Counted from the first letter of the stretch, positions 39,260 to 49,312 are shown. The stretch: 64,000 bases of DNA from Catellatospora bangladeshensis (GCF_016862575.1 NZ_BONF01000020.1:179606-243605), one strand, 5' to 3'. Notes: generated by a model from the sequence alone, not told the origin. Made by a program: numbers and translations.

Positions 39260-40786
39260 TCAGATCCACAGGTTGCCGAGGATCATGCGCTTGTTCCAGT
39301 CCACGTACGGGATCGACTGGCCCACGTAGATCGGGTAGAACAACGCGAAGTTGATGACGACCAGCAGTACGAACGCCCCGAACACCACCGAGCCGATCAA
39401 TTGCCGGTTCTCGCTGATCGTCTTGCCCGGCGCCGCCGTCATGATCGCGCCGAACGCGAACACCACGGCCAGGATCAGGAACGGCTCGGCCGGCAGGGCG
39501 TAGAAGTAGAACATCGTGCGGTTCGGGAAGAAGAACCACGGCACCAGCGCGAACGCGGTCATCGCCAGGATCGCGCCGGCCCGCCAGTCGCGGCGGGCGA
39601 TGCCGAACCAGATCGTCGCGCCGATCGCGGGCAGGAAGCTCCACCACAGCAGCGGCGTGCCCAGCAGCAGCACCTCCGCCGCGCACTGCTCCACGCCGCA
39701 GCCCGGGTCGCCGGACCAGTAGAACGCCACCGGGCGGCCCAGCAGCAGCCACTGGATCGGCGCCCAGTGCCCCACCGACTGGTACGTGTGCTCCGAGCTG
39801 AGGCCCTCGTGGAACTTGAGCGCCTCCTCGTGGTAGTGCTTCAGGCTGCTGAACCAGTTGTCCGACCAGTCGCGGTAGTAGCCGCCCTCGTTGAGGATCC
39901 AGCCGCTCCAGGTGGCCAGGTAGACGCCGAGCACGATCGGGATCGCGGCCAGCACCCAGCCGCCCTCGTCGAGGATCGCGTCGCGGATCGGGTGGCGTAC
40001 GCCGACGGCCCGCCGGGCGCCGACCTCCCACCACATCACCAGCAGCACGAACACCGGCGCGAAGGCGAGCGCCGACCATTTCACGCCGAGCGCGCAGCCG
40101 AGCATCACGGCCGCCAGCAGCCGCCACCACGGCACCGCGAACGCCGGGCGGCTGCCCCTGCCCCGGCCCGCCGGGTCGCCGCCCGCCTCGACGAAGCGCA
40201 GCCACCGTAGCCGGCGCTGGTCGCGGTCGAGCACCAGGGCGCCGAAGGCGGCCAGGATGAAGAACATCAGGAACATGTCCAGCAGCGCCGTGCGCGACAG
40301 CACGAAGTGCATGCCGTCGAACGCCATCAGCAGGCCCGCCGCGCAGCCCAGCACCACCGAGCCGAACATGCGCATCGCGATCCGGGTGAACATCAGCACC
40401 GACACGGTGCCGAACACCGCCGCCGCCAGCCGCCAGCCCGCCTCGTTATAGCCGAGGACCTGCTCGCCCAGCCCGATGATCCACTTGCCCAGCGGCGGGT
40501 GCACCACATAGCCGGCCGTGTTGTTCTTCTCGTCCCACTCGAACCCCTTCTCCCACAGCCAGTGGGCGTCGGTGGCGTAGTAGGTCTCATCGAAGATCTT
40601 GCCCGGCGGCCGGGCCAGGTTGTACAGGCGCAACACGCCCGCGAGGAAGGTGACCGCCAGCGCCGCCAGCCACGCGTACGGGTCGAGCCGCTGCTCAAGG
40701 GGCAGCAGGCGCCGCCGCACGACGCTGAGCACGTGCGGCTCGGTAGAGGTGGGCGCCTGCTGGGGCGCCGTCGCCGTCTGGGTCAC
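39260..40786 (-). CDS. Protein O-mannosyltransferase (PMT, GT39)
   Basis: 508 aa with about eleven membrane segments. Early LYNLARPPGKIFDETYYATDAHWLWEKGFEWDE carries the catalytic Asp-Glu (FDET) in the first outer loop, followed by VHPPLGKWIIGLGEQVLG, and SRTALLDMFLMFFILAA. Homologue of Rv1002c: transfers mannose from polyprenyl-phosphate-mannose to Ser/Thr of proteins being exported. The frame is open far upstream across rsmI; the GTG at 40786 is chosen for its fit to homologues and TACGAT 7 nt upstream. Divergent from rsmI with overlapping -10 elements. Confidence 0.92.
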   Translation of the reverse strand: MTQTATAPQQAPTSTEPHVLSVVRRRLLPLEQRLDPYAWLAALAVTFLAGVLRLYNLARPPGKIFDETYYATDAHWLWEKGFEWDEKNNTAGYVVHPPLGKWIIGLGEQVLGYNEAGWRLAAAVFGTVSVLMFTRIAMRMFGSVVLGCAAGLLMAFDGMHFVLSRTALLDMFLMFFILAAFGALVLDRDQRRLRWLRFVEAGGDPAGRGRGSRPAFAVPWWRLLAAVMLGCALGVKWSALAFAPVFVLLVMWWEVGARRAVGVRHPIRDAILDEGGWVLAAIPIVLGVYLATWSGWILNEGGYYRDWSDNWFSSLKHYHEEALKFHEGLSSEHTYQSVGHWAPIQWLLLGRPVAFYWSGDPGCGVEQCAAEVLLLGTPLLWWSFLPAIGATIWFGIARRDWRAGAILAMTAFALVPWFFFPNRTMFYFYALPAEPFLILAVVFAFGAIMTAAPGKTISENRQLIGSVVFGAFVLLVVINFALFYPIYVGQSIPYVDWNKRMILGNLWI

Positions 40787-40793
40787 GGTAGGG

Positions 40794-40803
40794 ATCGTAG
40801 GCT
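40794..40803. promoter_or_regulatory. Overlapping divergent -10 hexamers of PMT and rsmI
   Basis: TACGAT on the minus strand (40794-40799), 7 nt before the PMT GTG, overlaps by 2 bp TAGGCT on the plus strand (40798-40803), which would start an rsmI transcript with a leader of about 60 nt. RNA polymerase cannot occupy both at once. Confidence 0.5.
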
Positions 40804-40870
40804 GAAAAACTCGGAATCGGCTCCCTCGGTTCACCGCGGGCGCGAAATGTATGGAACGAAGGTGGAACTG

Positions 40871-41704
40871 ATGGCCGAAACCGGCGGCCTGGTGCTCTGC
40901 GGCGCGCCCCTCGGCAACCCCGCGGACGCGTCCCAGCGGCTGAGAGAGGTGCTCGCCGAGGCCGACCTCGTCGCGGCGGAGGACACCCGGCGGCTGCTCC
41001 GGCTCGCCAAGGACCTCGACGTCGCCGTCGGCGGCCGGATCGTCTCCTACTTCGAGGGCAACGAGGAACGGCGTACCCCCGAACTGGTCGAGGCGATGCG
41101 GGAGGGTCAGCGCGTCGCCCTGGTCACCGACGGGGGCATGCCCAGCGTCAGCGACCCCGGCTACCGGCTCGTCGCCGCCGCGCTGGACGCGGGCCTGCCG
41201 GTGACCTGCGCCCCCGGCCCCAGCGCCGTCACCACCGCGCTCGCCCTGTCCGGCCTGCCCTGCGACCGCTTCTGCTTCGAGGGCTTCCTGCCCCGCAAGG
41301 GCGGCGAACGCCGTGCCCGCCTGGCCGCCCTGGCCACCGAGGAACGCACCCTGGTCCTGTTCGAGTCCACCCACCGCATCGCCGACACCCTGGCCGACCT
41401 GGTGGCCGCCTTCGGCGGCGACCGCCGCGCCGCCCTGTGCCGCGAGCTGACCAAGACCTATGAAGAGATCCGCCGAGCCACCCTCGCCGAGCTGACCGAG
41501 ACCGACGAGTTCCGCGGCGAACTCACCCTCGTCATCGCCGGCGCCACCCCCACCCCCGCCACCCGCCCCACCGACGAAACCCTGCTCGCCGAGATCGAGT
41601 CCCACATCACCGCGGGCCTCTCCCGCCGCGACGCCGCCACCGCCGTAGCCACCGCCCACAACCTCCCCCGCCGCGACATCTACACCCTCGCCACCCGCCG
41701 CTGA
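40871..41704 (+). CDS. rsmI: 16S rRNA (cytidine1402-2'-O)-methyltransferase
   Basis: 277 aa tetrapyrrole-methylase fold: TGGLVLCGAPLGNPADASQRLREVLAEADLVAAEDTR, SYFEGNEERR, ALVTDGGMPSVSDPGYRLV, APGPSAVTTALALSGLP, FEGFLPRKGGERRARLAAL and LCRELTKTYEEI are all RsmI signatures. It methylates the ribose of C1402 in the decoding centre. The ATG at 40871 is chosen: AGGTGG lies 5-6 nt upstream. Orthologue of Rv1003. Confidence 0.94.
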   Translation: MAETGGLVLCGAPLGNPADASQRLREVLAEADLVAAEDTRRLLRLAKDLDVAVGGRIVSYFEGNEERRTPELVEAMREGQRVALVTDGGMPSVSDPGYRLVAAALDAGLPVTCAPGPSAVTTALALSGLPCDRFCFEGFLPRKGGERRARLAALATEERTLVLFESTHRIADTLADLVAAFGGDRRAALCRELTKTYEEIRRATLAELTETDEFRGELTLVIAGATPTPATRPTDETLLAEIESHITAGLSRRDAATAVATAHNLPRRDIYTLATRR

Positions 41705-41715
41705 CCCCACCTAAA

Positions 41716-41792
41716 ACGTCGATCTTGCGTGAACTGTGGGTGCGACACGCCCGTTCCGGGCATATCCCCAACAGTTCGCGCAAGATCGACGT
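41716..41792. terminator. Long palindrome between rsmI and a convergent gene
   Basis: The 25 bases at 41716-41740, which contain GTCGATCTTGCG and GAACTGT, are the near-perfect reverse complement of 41767-41792 (one mismatch and one single-base bulge) around a loop of 26 nt that holds a further small hairpin (GCCCG-TTC-CGGGC). Likely a bidirectional terminator. Confidence 0.7.
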
Positions 41793-41829
41793 GATCTTGA
41801 GGGCGGGTGTGGTGGGGTGGGTGGGGTGG

Positions 41830-43296
41830 TTAGAAGGTGGCGGCTAGGAAGCCGATGGTGATTAGGAAAGGGCCGGCGAAGGCGAGGCCGGCGGCGGCGA
41901 GGCGCTGGCGGCGTTCGGGCAGGCGCAGCGCGCCGGTGGCGAAGACGATGGCGACGGAGCAGAGCAGGACCAGCGACAGGCCGACGATCCAGCGCAGGTG
42001 CAGGCCGCCGGTGCCGTTGCTGACGTACGCCCGGTGGCTGTTCTCGCCGACCATGCGGGCGGGGGCGCTCAGGCCCTCGGCCTGTCCGGGCGGGCCGAGC
42101 ACGTCGACCGAGACGGCGGTGAAGTCGCGGGACGGCGTGGCGAACTCGCCGACGCAGCGCTGCAGCAGCCCGCTGCCCGCGCAGCTGGTCACGGTCAGCG
42201 TGCCGGCCCGGCCGTGCCCCACCGCGAGCCACAGCGGCTCCGCGCTGACCCAGCTGAAGAACGCCGCGAGCAGCGCGAACAGGATGAGCAGCGGCATCGC
42301 GACCCGCGCCCGGCGGGGTGCGCGCGGCGGCCTGCTCCGCTTGGCCGCGGGGCGCGGCTCGGCGCGCACCCTGCCGCCGTGCAGCCGCGGGTCGACCCAG
42401 GGCTCGCGCGGCACCTCCTGCACCGGCATGGTGAAGGCCTCGGTGGGCGTGGACGCGGGCGGCTGGGGCGGCTGCGGGGCGGCGGCGAGTTCGAGCGGGG
42501 CGGCGTGGGCGGCTCGCGGGTCCGGCTGACCCGGCAGGGCCGGACCGTGCGGTCCGCGCACCACCTCGGCCGGGATGGCGGGTCCGGCCGGCAGGGCGCC
42601 GCCCGCGACCGTGCCCGCCGGGTACACGTCCCCGTGCACGACCGCCGTGGAGGTGTGCGGCAGGTGCTCGTCGAAGTCGTCGATGATCGCGTACTGGTCG
42701 AAGACCTCGTCCGGGTCGGGCTGCCTGGCCGCCGTGGCGTACCGGGGCGGCAGCCCGCCGGGTTCGGGCAGGTCGAGATCGAACCGCCCGGTGGGCTCGC
42801 CGAGCCACGACGGGTGCTCCCGCACGGAGGCGTGCGCCGGTTCCAGCCGGATCACGCGCCTGCCCGGCGCCGCGGACGGAGCCTGCTCGGCCGGTCCCGC
42901 GCCGCCGGGGTCCGGACCGAGCGTGACGCTTTCCGCGGCGGCCACACCGGCCGTGACGCCTTCCGTGACACCTTCCGTGACGGCCGCATCGGGCCCGCCG
43001 GTCACCGCGTCCTGTTCCTCGACGGCGACCCGGCCGCGCGTCGCGGCATCGGCGGCCTGGCCGGAGACTCCGGTGGCCGTGCGGGTCGAGGCGGCGGCCT
43101 CCGCGGGCGGTGCGGCCTCCGGCGGGGCCGGGGGCGGGTACAGGGCGACCAGGCCCGGGGGCGGTGGCGGGCAGGGCGGCGGGGAGTGCTCGCCCGGCCA
43201 GGAGGGACGGTGGTCGTCGCGGGGCGATCGGGCCCGGTCGGGCTCGATCCGCGGGGTGGATTCGACGGGCGCGAGGCTATCGACGTTATCCCTCAT
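41830..43296 (-). CDS. Large Pro-rich membrane protein, unknown function
   Basis: 488 aa. The first 330 residues are Pro/Ala/Glu-rich and disordered, with a short repeat [14 protein letters not shown] and blocks such as [22 protein letters not shown]. Then a helix ([29 protein letters not shown]), an outer segment of about 85 residues with two cysteines ([17 protein letters not shown]), and two final helices ([45 protein letters not shown]). I do not recognise the family. It is divergent from metG. Confidence 0.65.
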   Translation of the reverse strand: MRDNVDSLAPVESTPRIEPDRARSPRDDHRPSWPGEHSPPPCPPPPPGLVALYPPPAPPEAAPPAEAAASTRTATGVSGQAADAATRGRVAVEEQDAVTGGPDAAVTEGVTEGVTAGVAAAESVTLGPDPGGAGPAEQAPSAAPGRRVIRLEPAHASVREHPSWLGEPTGRFDLDLPEPGGLPPRYATAARQPDPDEVFDQYAIIDDFDEHLPHTSTAVVHGDVYPAGTVAGGALPAGPAIPAEVVRGPHGPALPGQPDPRAAHAAPLELAAAPQPPQPPASTPTEAFTMPVQEVPREPWVDPRLHGGRVRAEPRPAAKRSRPPRAPRRARVAMPLLILFALLAAFFSWVSAEPLWLAVGHGRAGTLTVTSCAGSGLLQRCVGEFATPSRDFTAVSVDVLGPPGQAEGLSAPARMVGENSHRAYVSNGTGGLHLRWIVGLSLVLLCSVAIVFATGALRLPERRQRLAAAGLAFAGPFLITIGFLAATF

Positions 43297-43394
43297 ACCT
43301 GGTCATTTCACTCCAGTCGGACACTCGACAGCCGGATTTGCCGGGCGTGTCGCCCGAGGTGTCAACCGGTGCACGGGCCAGGCACGGGCTTCAC

Positions 43395-43400
43395 TACGCT
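43395..43400 (+). promoter_or_regulatory. -10 hexamer TACGCT of metG
   Basis: TACGCT lies 8 nt before the ATG at 43409; leaderless. I see no T-box or other leader. Confidence 0.5.
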
Positions 43401-43408
43401 GGTTCGTT

Positions 43409-45184
43409 ATGAGTCACGTTCTCGCCGCGGTCGCCTGGCCTTATGCGAACGGCCCGCGCCACATCGGTCATGTCTCCGGTTTCGGAGTGCCCTCCGACGT
43501 CTTCAGCCGGTACATGCGCATGGCGGGCCACGACGTGCTCATGGTCTCCGGCACGGACGAGCACGGCACGCCGATCCAGGTGCAGGCCGACGCCGAGGGC
43601 ATCACGCCCCGGGAGGCGGTCGACAAGTACAACCGCATGATCGTCGAGGACCTGCACGGCCTCGGGCTGGCGTACGACCTGTTCACCCGGACCACCACGC
43701 GCAACCACTACGCCGTGGTGCAGGAGCTGTTCACCGCGCTGTTCGACAACGGGTACGTGATCGCGAAGACCACGCAGGCCGCGATCTCCCCGTCGACCGG
43801 CCGCGGCCTGCCCGACCGGTACATCGAGGGCACCTGCCCGATCTGCGGTTACACCAGCGCCCGCGGCGACCAGTGCGACAACTGCGGCAACCAGCTGGAC
43901 CCGATCGACCTGATCAACCCGAAGTCGAAGATCAACGGCGAGACGCCGCAGTTCGTCGACTCGGAGCACTACTTCCTGGACCTGTCCGCGTTCGCCGAGG
44001 CGCTGGGCGCCTGGCTGGACACGCGTGAGGGCTGGCGGCCGAACGTGCTGCGCTTCTCCCGCAACCTGGTGGACGACCTGCGCCCGCGCGCGATCACGCG
44101 GGACCTCGACTGGGGTGTGCCGATCCCGAAGGAGGGCTGGGACACCAAGCGCTTCTACGTGTGGTTCGACGCGGTCATCGGCTATCTGTCCGCCTCGATC
44201 GAGTGGGCGCGCCGCTCCGGCGACCCGGACGCGTGGCGGAAGTGGTGGCAGTCGCCGGACGCCCGGTCGTACTACTTCATGGGCAAGGACAACATCGTCT
44301 TCCACTCGCTGATCTGGCCGGCCATCCTGCTCGGCTACGACGGCAAGGGCGACAAGGGCGGCAAGCCGGGCGAGCTGGGCGAGCTGGGCCTGCCCACCGA
44401 GGTCGTGTCGAGTGAGTACCTGACCATGGAGGGCCGCAAGTTCTCCTCGTCGCGCCGGGTCGTCATCTACGTGCGCGACTTCCTGGCCCGCTACGACGCC
44501 GACGCGCTGCGCTACTACATCGCGGTGGCCGGGCCGGAGACCACCGACACCGACTTCACCTGGGCCGAATTCCTGCGCCGCAACAACGACGAGCTGGTCG
44601 CGGGCTGGGGCAACCTGGTCAACCGCACCATCGCGATGGCGTCGAAGAACTTCGGGGGGGTACCCACTCCCGGCGCGCTCACCGAGGACGACACCACGCT
44701 GCTGGCCACGGTGCGCGGCGGCTTCGAGACGGTGGGCGGCCTGCTGGGCAACCACAAGCAGAAGGCCGCGATCAACGAGGCGATGCGCATCGTCGGCGAG
44801 GTCAACAAGTACCTGTCCGACCAGTCGCCGTGGAAGCTCAAGGGCGAGGACGAGCGGGAGCGGCTGGCCACCATCCTGCACACCGCGCTGCAGGCGGTGA
44901 CCGACTGCAACACGCTGCTGACGCCGTTCCTGCCGCACGCCGCGCAGAAGATCCACACGCTGCTCGGCGGCCAGGGTGTGCACGCGCCGATGCCGGAGAT
45001 CGTCGAGGTCCCCGACCTGGACGGCGGCCCGGCGTACCCGATCCTCACCGGCGACTACACCGTCGGCGCGAAGTGGGAGCCGCGCGACATCGCCGCGGGC
45101 ACGCCGCTGAGCGCGCCCACGCCGGTGTTCCGCAAGCTGGACCCGTCCATCGTGGACGAGGAGCTGGCCCGCCTGGAGGCCTAG
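43409..45184 (+). CDS. metG: Methionyl-tRNA synthetase
   Basis: 591 aa class I synthetase. HIGH motif is in [19 protein letters not shown]; the zinc insert is [54 protein letters not shown] and the KMSKS position reading KFSSSR ([14 protein letters not shown]) follow; the anticodon-binding helices include [10 protein letters not shown]. The FSSSR form of KMSKS is typical of one actinobacterial/plant-type MetRS group. There is no C-terminal tRNA-binding domain. Orthologous position to Rv1007c. Confidence 0.96.
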   Translation: MSHVLAAVAWPYANGPRHIGHVSGFGVPSDVFSRYMRMAGHDVLMVSGTDEHGTPIQVQADAEGITPREAVDKYNRMIVEDLHGLGLAYDLFTRTTTRNHYAVVQELFTALFDNGYVIAKTTQAAISPSTGRGLPDRYIEGTCPICGYTSARGDQCDNCGNQLDPIDLINPKSKINGETPQFVDSEHYFLDLSAFAEALGAWLDTREGWRPNVLRFSRNLVDDLRPRAITRDLDWGVPIPKEGWDTKRFYVWFDAVIGYLSASIEWARRSGDPDAWRKWWQSPDARSYYFMGKDNIVFHSLIWPAILLGYDGKGDKGGKPGELGELGLPTEVVSSEYLTMEGRKFSSSRRVVIYVRDFLARYDADALRYYIAVAGPETTDTDFTWAEFLRRNNDELVAGWGNLVNRTIAMASKNFGGVPTPGALTEDDTTLLATVRGGFETVGGLLGNHKQKAAINEAMRIVGEVNKYLSDQSPWKLKGEDERERLATILHTALQAVTDCNTLLTPFLPHAAQKIHTLLGGQGVHAPMPEIVEVPDLDGGPAYPILTGDYTVGAKWEPRDIAAGTPLSAPTPVFRKLDPSIVDEELARLEA

Positions 45185-46407
45185 AGCGGGTAGCGGATGT
45201 CGACGTCCTGGGCGTCGGTGACCTCGGTCGCCGGCGCCCAGGCCTCGTAGACGCCCCGCTCGTAGCACTGCGCGCCGAGTGCGGCCACGTTCTGCGGGTC
45301 GGGGCGGCACAGCCGCAGCCGGACCCAGTTGCTGTCGGCGGCCAGCACGGTGCACGGTGCGCCGCGCCAGTGGGCGTAGCGGGTGCGCCGCCGCAGCGAC
45401 TCCACCGGGTAGCGGGCGGCCCGGCTCATCGCCAGCACCCGGAACTCCTCCGGCGGGTCGGCGACGGCCTCGTAGTCCTCGCCCCGGAACGTGCCGATCA
45501 GCCTGCTGAACACCGGATCGGTGCGGGGGACCGGCAGGTACTCCTGGTCCGCGCTGATCTCGCGCAGGGGGTGCAGCAGCCGCCGCCACTTCGGGCCGGC
45601 CAGCCGCAGCCAGCCCCGCTGCTCGGGCTGGAAGGTGTAGAGCACGATCTCGGTGCCGTCGGGCACGTACGCCACCAGCGCCGCGTGCGCGGGCAGCGGC
45701 AGGTCGGCGAAGTCGGCGGTGATCCACTCCGGGATCAGCTCGCTGCTGCTGGGGGCGAAGCCGGTGCCGAGCACGGCCGCGCCGACCCGGTCGTGCGGCG
45801 GCATGGCGACCAGCCCGGCCACCGCCTCCCCGGCCGACGGCATGTAGTCGCGCGGGTCCACGGCCCGCCAGCGCAGCACGTACGCGATCTCGTCGGCGGG
45901 CTCCTGCGCCCCGGTGCCGCCCGCGCCGAGCACGGCCAGCTCGGCCGGGGTGCGCAGGTGCGCGATGTCCCACTCGCGGTAGCAGAAGCCGTGCGGCAGC
46001 CGCCCGCGCAGCAGCGCGATGACCCCGTCGGGGCTCAGCGGCATCACCATGCGGGTGCCGCGGCGCACCACGGCGCTGGCCCGCACCGAGCCGATCAGCT
46101 CGGCGGCCTGCCGGTCGCGCGGCGGCCGCTGGCTCATCCGGTGCACGTTGTCCCAGCTCATGGCGCGCGACAGCGGCGCGCAGAGGGGCGACTCGGGGGT
46201 CGACGCCGCGTGGTGGCCCGCGGTGACCTCGGCGGCGGGCACGAAGCGGTGGTACGCCCAGCGGCCGGGCAGGTCCATACGCAGGAAGCCCGGCGCGGGC
46301 GCCTCGCTGAACAGCTCGTAGGCCCCGCCGCCGGCGACGGCCTCGGCGGGGTAGGCGCGGCCGTCCACGAGGACCGTGCCGGGCTCGGTGTCATTGACGG
46401 TCGTCAC
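45181..46407 (-). CDS. Conserved hypothetical protein, not recognised
   Basis: 408 aa, soluble, without signal or helix. Two similar halves may exist: [33 protein letters not shown] and [15 protein letters not shown] share a terminal PAxEV turn, while [24 protein letters not shown] and [21 protein letters not shown] look alike as strand pairs. Conserved Trp, Tyr and Arg are plentiful. I know no family or function. It ends 4 bp into the end of metG (convergent) and is divergent from tatD. Start GTG 46407, with TAGCGT 8 nt upstream. Confidence 0.65.
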   Translation of the reverse strand: MTTVNDTEPGTVLVDGRAYPAEAVAGGGAYELFSEAPAPGFLRMDLPGRWAYHRFVPAAEVTAGHHAASTPESPLCAPLSRAMSWDNVHRMSQRPPRDRQAAELIGSVRASAVVRRGTRMVMPLSPDGVIALLRGRLPHGFCYREWDIAHLRTPAELAVLGAGGTGAQEPADEIAYVLRWRAVDPRDYMPSAGEAVAGLVAMPPHDRVGAAVLGTGFAPSSSELIPEWITADFADLPLPAHAALVAYVPDGTEIVLYTFQPEQRGWLRLAGPKWRRLLHPLREISADQEYLPVPRTDPVFSRLIGTFRGEDYEAVADPPEEFRVLAMSRAARYPVESLRRRTRYAHWRGAPCTVLAADSNWVRLRLCRPDPQNVAALGAQCYERGVYEAWAPATEVTDAQDVDIRYPL

Positions 46408-46415
46408 GGATTCCG

Positions 46416-46421
46416 ACGCTA
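46416..46421 (-). promoter_or_regulatory. -10 hexamer TAGCGT of the hypothetical gene at 45181
   Basis: TAGCGT lies 8 nt before the GTG at 46407; leaderless. Confidence 0.45.
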
Positions 46422-46492
46422 ATCCTCACGGGTGCAGAGAAGATGAACACCGGCTGAACAGACACGCTTGGTGAGAGTGAGATCATGTCCCG

Positions 46493-47347
46493 GTGACCGA
46501 AGACCGTGCCGCCCGCGCCGCGCAGCGCCGGTGGGAGTCGTTCCCGCCCGCGCCGGAGCCGCTGCCGTACCCCGTGCTGGACAGCCACACCCACCTCGAC
46601 ATCGTCGCCGAGGACGGCGGCGACCCGGCCACCCAGATCGGAGCCGCGGCGCAGGTCGGCGTGGACCGGCTGGTGCAGGTCGGGGTCGACGTGGCCTCGT
46701 CGCGCTGGGGGGTGGCCTGCGCCCACGAGCACGCCGCGGTGGTGGCGACGGTCGCGCTGCACCCGAACGAGGCGCCGCGGCTGGCCGATCTGGACGGTGC
46801 GCTCGACCAGATCGCCGCGCTGGCACAGGACCCCCGGGTCCGGGGCATCGGCGAGACCGGGCTCGACTTCTTCCGTACCAAGGAGGAAGGACTCAAGCCC
46901 CAGGAACGCAGCTTCCGCGCGCACATCGCCCTGGCCAAGGCGGTCGGCAAGCCGCTGGTCATCCACGACCGGGACGCGCACGCCGACATCCTGCGGGTGC
47001 TCGACGACGAGGGCGCGCCGCAGACCGTGGTGATGCACTGCTTCTCCGGGGACGAGGCGTTCGCCGCCGAGTGCGTGCGCCGCGGCTTCGTGCTCTCCTT
47101 CGCGGGCACGGTCACCTTCAAGAACGCGCCGCACCTGCGCGCCGCGGCCGCGCTCACCCCGCCGGAGCAGATCCTGGTCGAGACGGACGCGCCCTACCTG
47201 ACGCCGATGCCGCACCGGGGCCGCCCCAACGCCTCCTACCTGATCCCGCTGACGGTGCGGGCGCTGGCCGAGGCCAAGGGCATGCCGCTGGCCGACATGT
47301 GCCACGCGATCTCCGGCAACGGGGACCGGATCTTCGGACCCTGGTGA
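46493..47347 (+). CDS. tatD: TatD-family metal-dependent hydrolase
   Basis: 284 aa TIM-barrel. Metal ligands lie in VLDSHTHLD, IGETGLDFFRTK, KPLVIHDRDAH, VVMHCFSGDEAF and VETDAPYLTPMPHRGRPN. TatD enzymes are 3'-5' DNases/RNases linked to DNA repair or quality control. The first 25 residues (TEDRAARAAQRRWESFPPAPEPLPYPV) are an actinobacterial extension. Orthologue of Rv1008; next gene in that organism would be rpfB, which is absent here. Confidence 0.93.
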   Translation: MTEDRAARAAQRRWESFPPAPEPLPYPVLDSHTHLDIVAEDGGDPATQIGAAAQVGVDRLVQVGVDVASSRWGVACAHEHAAVVATVALHPNEAPRLADLDGALDQIAALAQDPRVRGIGETGLDFFRTKEEGLKPQERSFRAHIALAKAVGKPLVIHDRDAHADILRVLDDEGAPQTVVMHCFSGDEAFAAECVRRGFVLSFAGTVTFKNAPHLRAAAALTPPEQILVETDAPYLTPMPHRGRPNASYLIPLTVRALAEAKGMPLADMCHAISGNGDRIFGPW

Positions 47348-47364
47348 CGTTCGCGCCGGTCGCC

Positions 47365-47370
47365 TAGCCT
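47365..47370 (+). promoter_or_regulatory. -10 hexamer TAGCCT of the P450 gene
   Basis: TAGCCT lies 7 nt before the GTG at 47378; leaderless, only 30 nt after tatD. Confidence 0.5.
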
Positions 47371-47377
47371 CGTCGAT

Positions 47378-48703
47378 GTGACGACCGCCACCATGCCCTC
47401 GCCGCCGGGGTTGCCCCTCATCGGACACCTGCGCGAGATGAACCGCGACATGCCCGGCTTCCTGCGCCACGCCGCCCGCACGGCGGGGCCGGTGTGCCGG
47501 GTCAGGATGGGTCCACTGTCGATGGTGCTGGCCGGTGATCCGAAACTGGTGCACGAGATGCTGGTCGACCGGCCGCAGGAGTTCGCCAAGTCGTGGCGCA
47601 CCGCCCGGCTCATCTCCGGCCACGTCGGCGACGGCCTGCTCACCCGGGAGGGCGCCGAGCACCGCCGGCACCGCCGCCTGATGCTGCCCACCCTGCACAC
47701 CCAGCGCATCGCGCGGTACGGCGACATCATGGTCGGCGAGTCGCACCGGCTGCTGGAGTCCTGGCCGGACGGCCGGCGCATCGAGGTCGTCGAGGAGATG
47801 ACGCAGCTGACCCTGCGCATCGTCGGCACCTCACTGTTCACCGTGGACGACGACGGCGACGAGATGTTCGCCGCCGTGCACGACTTCGTGAACTCGCTGA
47901 ACGCGTACCTGCTGTCCTTCGGCCTGCTGCCCACCTGGGTGCCGACCAGGACCCACCGCTGGCGCAAGGCCAGCGTCGCCCGGATGGACCGGCTGTCGTA
48001 CGACCTGATCCGGCTGCGCCGGGAGCGCGGCGGCGACGGCGGCGACCTGCTCTCCATGCTGATCCAGGCCAGGGACCCCGAGGGCGGCCCGGCGCTCACC
48101 GACACCGAGATCCGCGACGAGCTGCTCACCATGTTCTTCGCCGGGCACGAGACCAGTGCGACCGCGCTGACCTGGGCGTTCTATGAGCTGGCCCGGCAGC
48201 CGGAGATCGCCGAACGGCTGCGCGCCGAGGTCGCCGAGGTGCTCGGCGAGCGCCCCGCCACCATGGCCGACCTGCCGCGGCTGCCCTACCTGGGCCAGGT
48301 GGTCAAGGAGACGCTGCGCCGCTGGCCGCCGGGCTGGCTGTTCGACCGGACCCCGGTCGCCGAGACGCAGCTCGGCGGGTACACCGTGAAGCCGGGGCAG
48401 GTCATCTTCTTCAGCCCGTACGTGATCCACACCGATCCGGCGTACTGGCCCGAGCCCGACGAGTTCCGGCCCGAGCGGTTCGCCGCGGGCGCCGAGATCC
48501 CGCGCGAGGCGTACCTGCCGTTCGGCGACGGCCCGCGCATCTGCGTCGGCAACCGGTTCGCCGAGGCCGAGATCGCGCTGGTGCTGGCCACCATGGTGCC
48601 CCGGGTGTCGCTCTCGCTCGATCCGGGGCAGACCGTGCAGCCGCAGGGCCAGGCCACCATCCGTCCCAAGGGCGGCCTGCGCATGACCGTGCGCCGCCGC
48701 TGA
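47378..48703 (+). CDS. Cytochrome P450
   Basis: 441 aa. I-helix MFFAGHETSATALTW (acid-alcohol pair partly replaced: E-T present), ExxR in VVKETLRRWPPG, PERF in DEFRPERFAAG, and the heme-binding FGDGPRICVGNRFAEAEIAL with the proximal Cys. N-terminus PSPPGLPLIGHLREM is the Pro-rich hinge. No membrane anchor. The closest look is to the group that includes pentalenene oxygenase (CYP183-like); substrate and redox partners are unknown, and no ferredoxin gene or terpene synthase is near. Sits alone between tatD and the DUF805 gene. Confidence 0.92.
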   Translation: MTTATMPSPPGLPLIGHLREMNRDMPGFLRHAARTAGPVCRVRMGPLSMVLAGDPKLVHEMLVDRPQEFAKSWRTARLISGHVGDGLLTREGAEHRRHRRLMLPTLHTQRIARYGDIMVGESHRLLESWPDGRRIEVVEEMTQLTLRIVGTSLFTVDDDGDEMFAAVHDFVNSLNAYLLSFGLLPTWVPTRTHRWRKASVARMDRLSYDLIRLRRERGGDGGDLLSMLIQARDPEGGPALTDTEIRDELLTMFFAGHETSATALTWAFYELARQPEIAERLRAEVAEVLGERPATMADLPRLPYLGQVVKETLRRWPPGWLFDRTPVAETQLGGYTVKPGQVIFFSPYVIHTDPAYWPEPDEFRPERFAAGAEIPREAYLPFGDGPRICVGNRFAEAEIALVLATMVPRVSLSLDPGQTVQPQGQATIRPKGGLRMTVRRR

Positions 48704-48713
48704 CCGCACGCAC

Positions 48714-48754
48714 GCGGACGCCCCGCCCTCGACGGCCGAGGACGGGGCGTCCGC
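48714..48754. terminator. Bidirectional terminator after the P450 gene
   Basis: GCGGACGCCCCGCCCTCG at 48714-48731 pairs with 48737-48754 with one mismatch over a 5-nt loop; lies between convergent P450 and DUF805 genes. Confidence 0.82.
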
Positions 48755-48763
48755 GTCTGCGGG

Positions 48764-49117
48764 TCAGGCGACCTTGGGGTCCGCGCCGTACATGTTGGCC
48801 TGCCGGTCACCCGCGGTGGTCAGCAGCGCCAGCAGCCAGAAGCTGCCGATGATCGGCACGAACGAGATGAAGTACCAGCCGCCCGAGCGGTTCGTGTCGT
48901 GCAGCCGCCGCACCGTCACCGCGATCGTCGGCAGCAGCGTGCCCAGCAGGTAGGCGAGGTAGAGGTAGTAGAAGGCGTCCGCCTGCGTGCTGCCGAACAG
49001 CATCAGCAGCGCGAAGATCACGACGACGTGGATGAGCGTGAACATCCAGAACTCCTTGCGGCGAGCCCGCCCGGAGAACGTCACGTAGTTCTTCAATACG
49101 TTCAGGTACCAGTTCAC
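48764..49117 (-). CDS. DUF805 membrane protein
   Basis: 117 aa, four helices. The N-terminal NWYLNVLKNYVTFSGRARRKEFWMFTL (FSGRARRKEFW) and later TIAVTVRRLHDTNRSGGWYFISFVPIIGSFWLLALL (RRLHDxxRSGWW) are diagnostic of DUF805/YhaH. Function unknown. GTG start with GGGAGGA about 7 nt upstream. Confidence 0.9.
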   Translation of the reverse strand: MNWYLNVLKNYVTFSGRARRKEFWMFTLIHVVVIFALLMLFGSTQADAFYYLYLAYLLGTLLPTIAVTVRRLHDTNRSGGWYFISFVPIIGSFWLLALLTTAGDRQANMYGADPKVA

Positions 49118-49306
49118 TTGCGGTTTCCTCCCGTGATCGAACAAGTGCGCCGACCATAGACATCTGAAGATCACCGGACAACGGCCGAAAGTGGGCTCCG
49201 GCGCGGCGGAACGCCTGGCCGGGTCTGCCGACTCGGATGATCGACATGTCGCGGCGTGCGGCGGCCGGTTCCGGCGGCTGCGTGCCGCCCCGCACGGGCT
49301 CGCCGA

Positions 49307-49312
49307 TAGCCT
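49307..49312 (+). promoter_or_regulatory. -10 hexamer TAGCCT of rsmA
   Basis: TAGCCT lies 6 nt before the GTG at 49319; leaderless. A GTG one codon earlier would lie closer than usual. Confidence 0.5.

Noticed and set aside
39260..41710. An 816-codon open frame on the minus strand covering rsmI and PMT
   Set aside because: Its first 308 codons are antisense to rsmI, with Gly/Ala/Val-rich nonsense; only the part from 40786 matches PMT.
43297..43408. T-box leader before metG
   Set aside because: The -10 hexamer lies 8 nt before the start codon, which leaves no room for a leader.
47378..48703. P450 as sign of a natural-product cluster
   Set aside because: The flanks are housekeeping genes (tatD, rsmA, ispE); no synthase, ferredoxin or tailoring genes accompany it.
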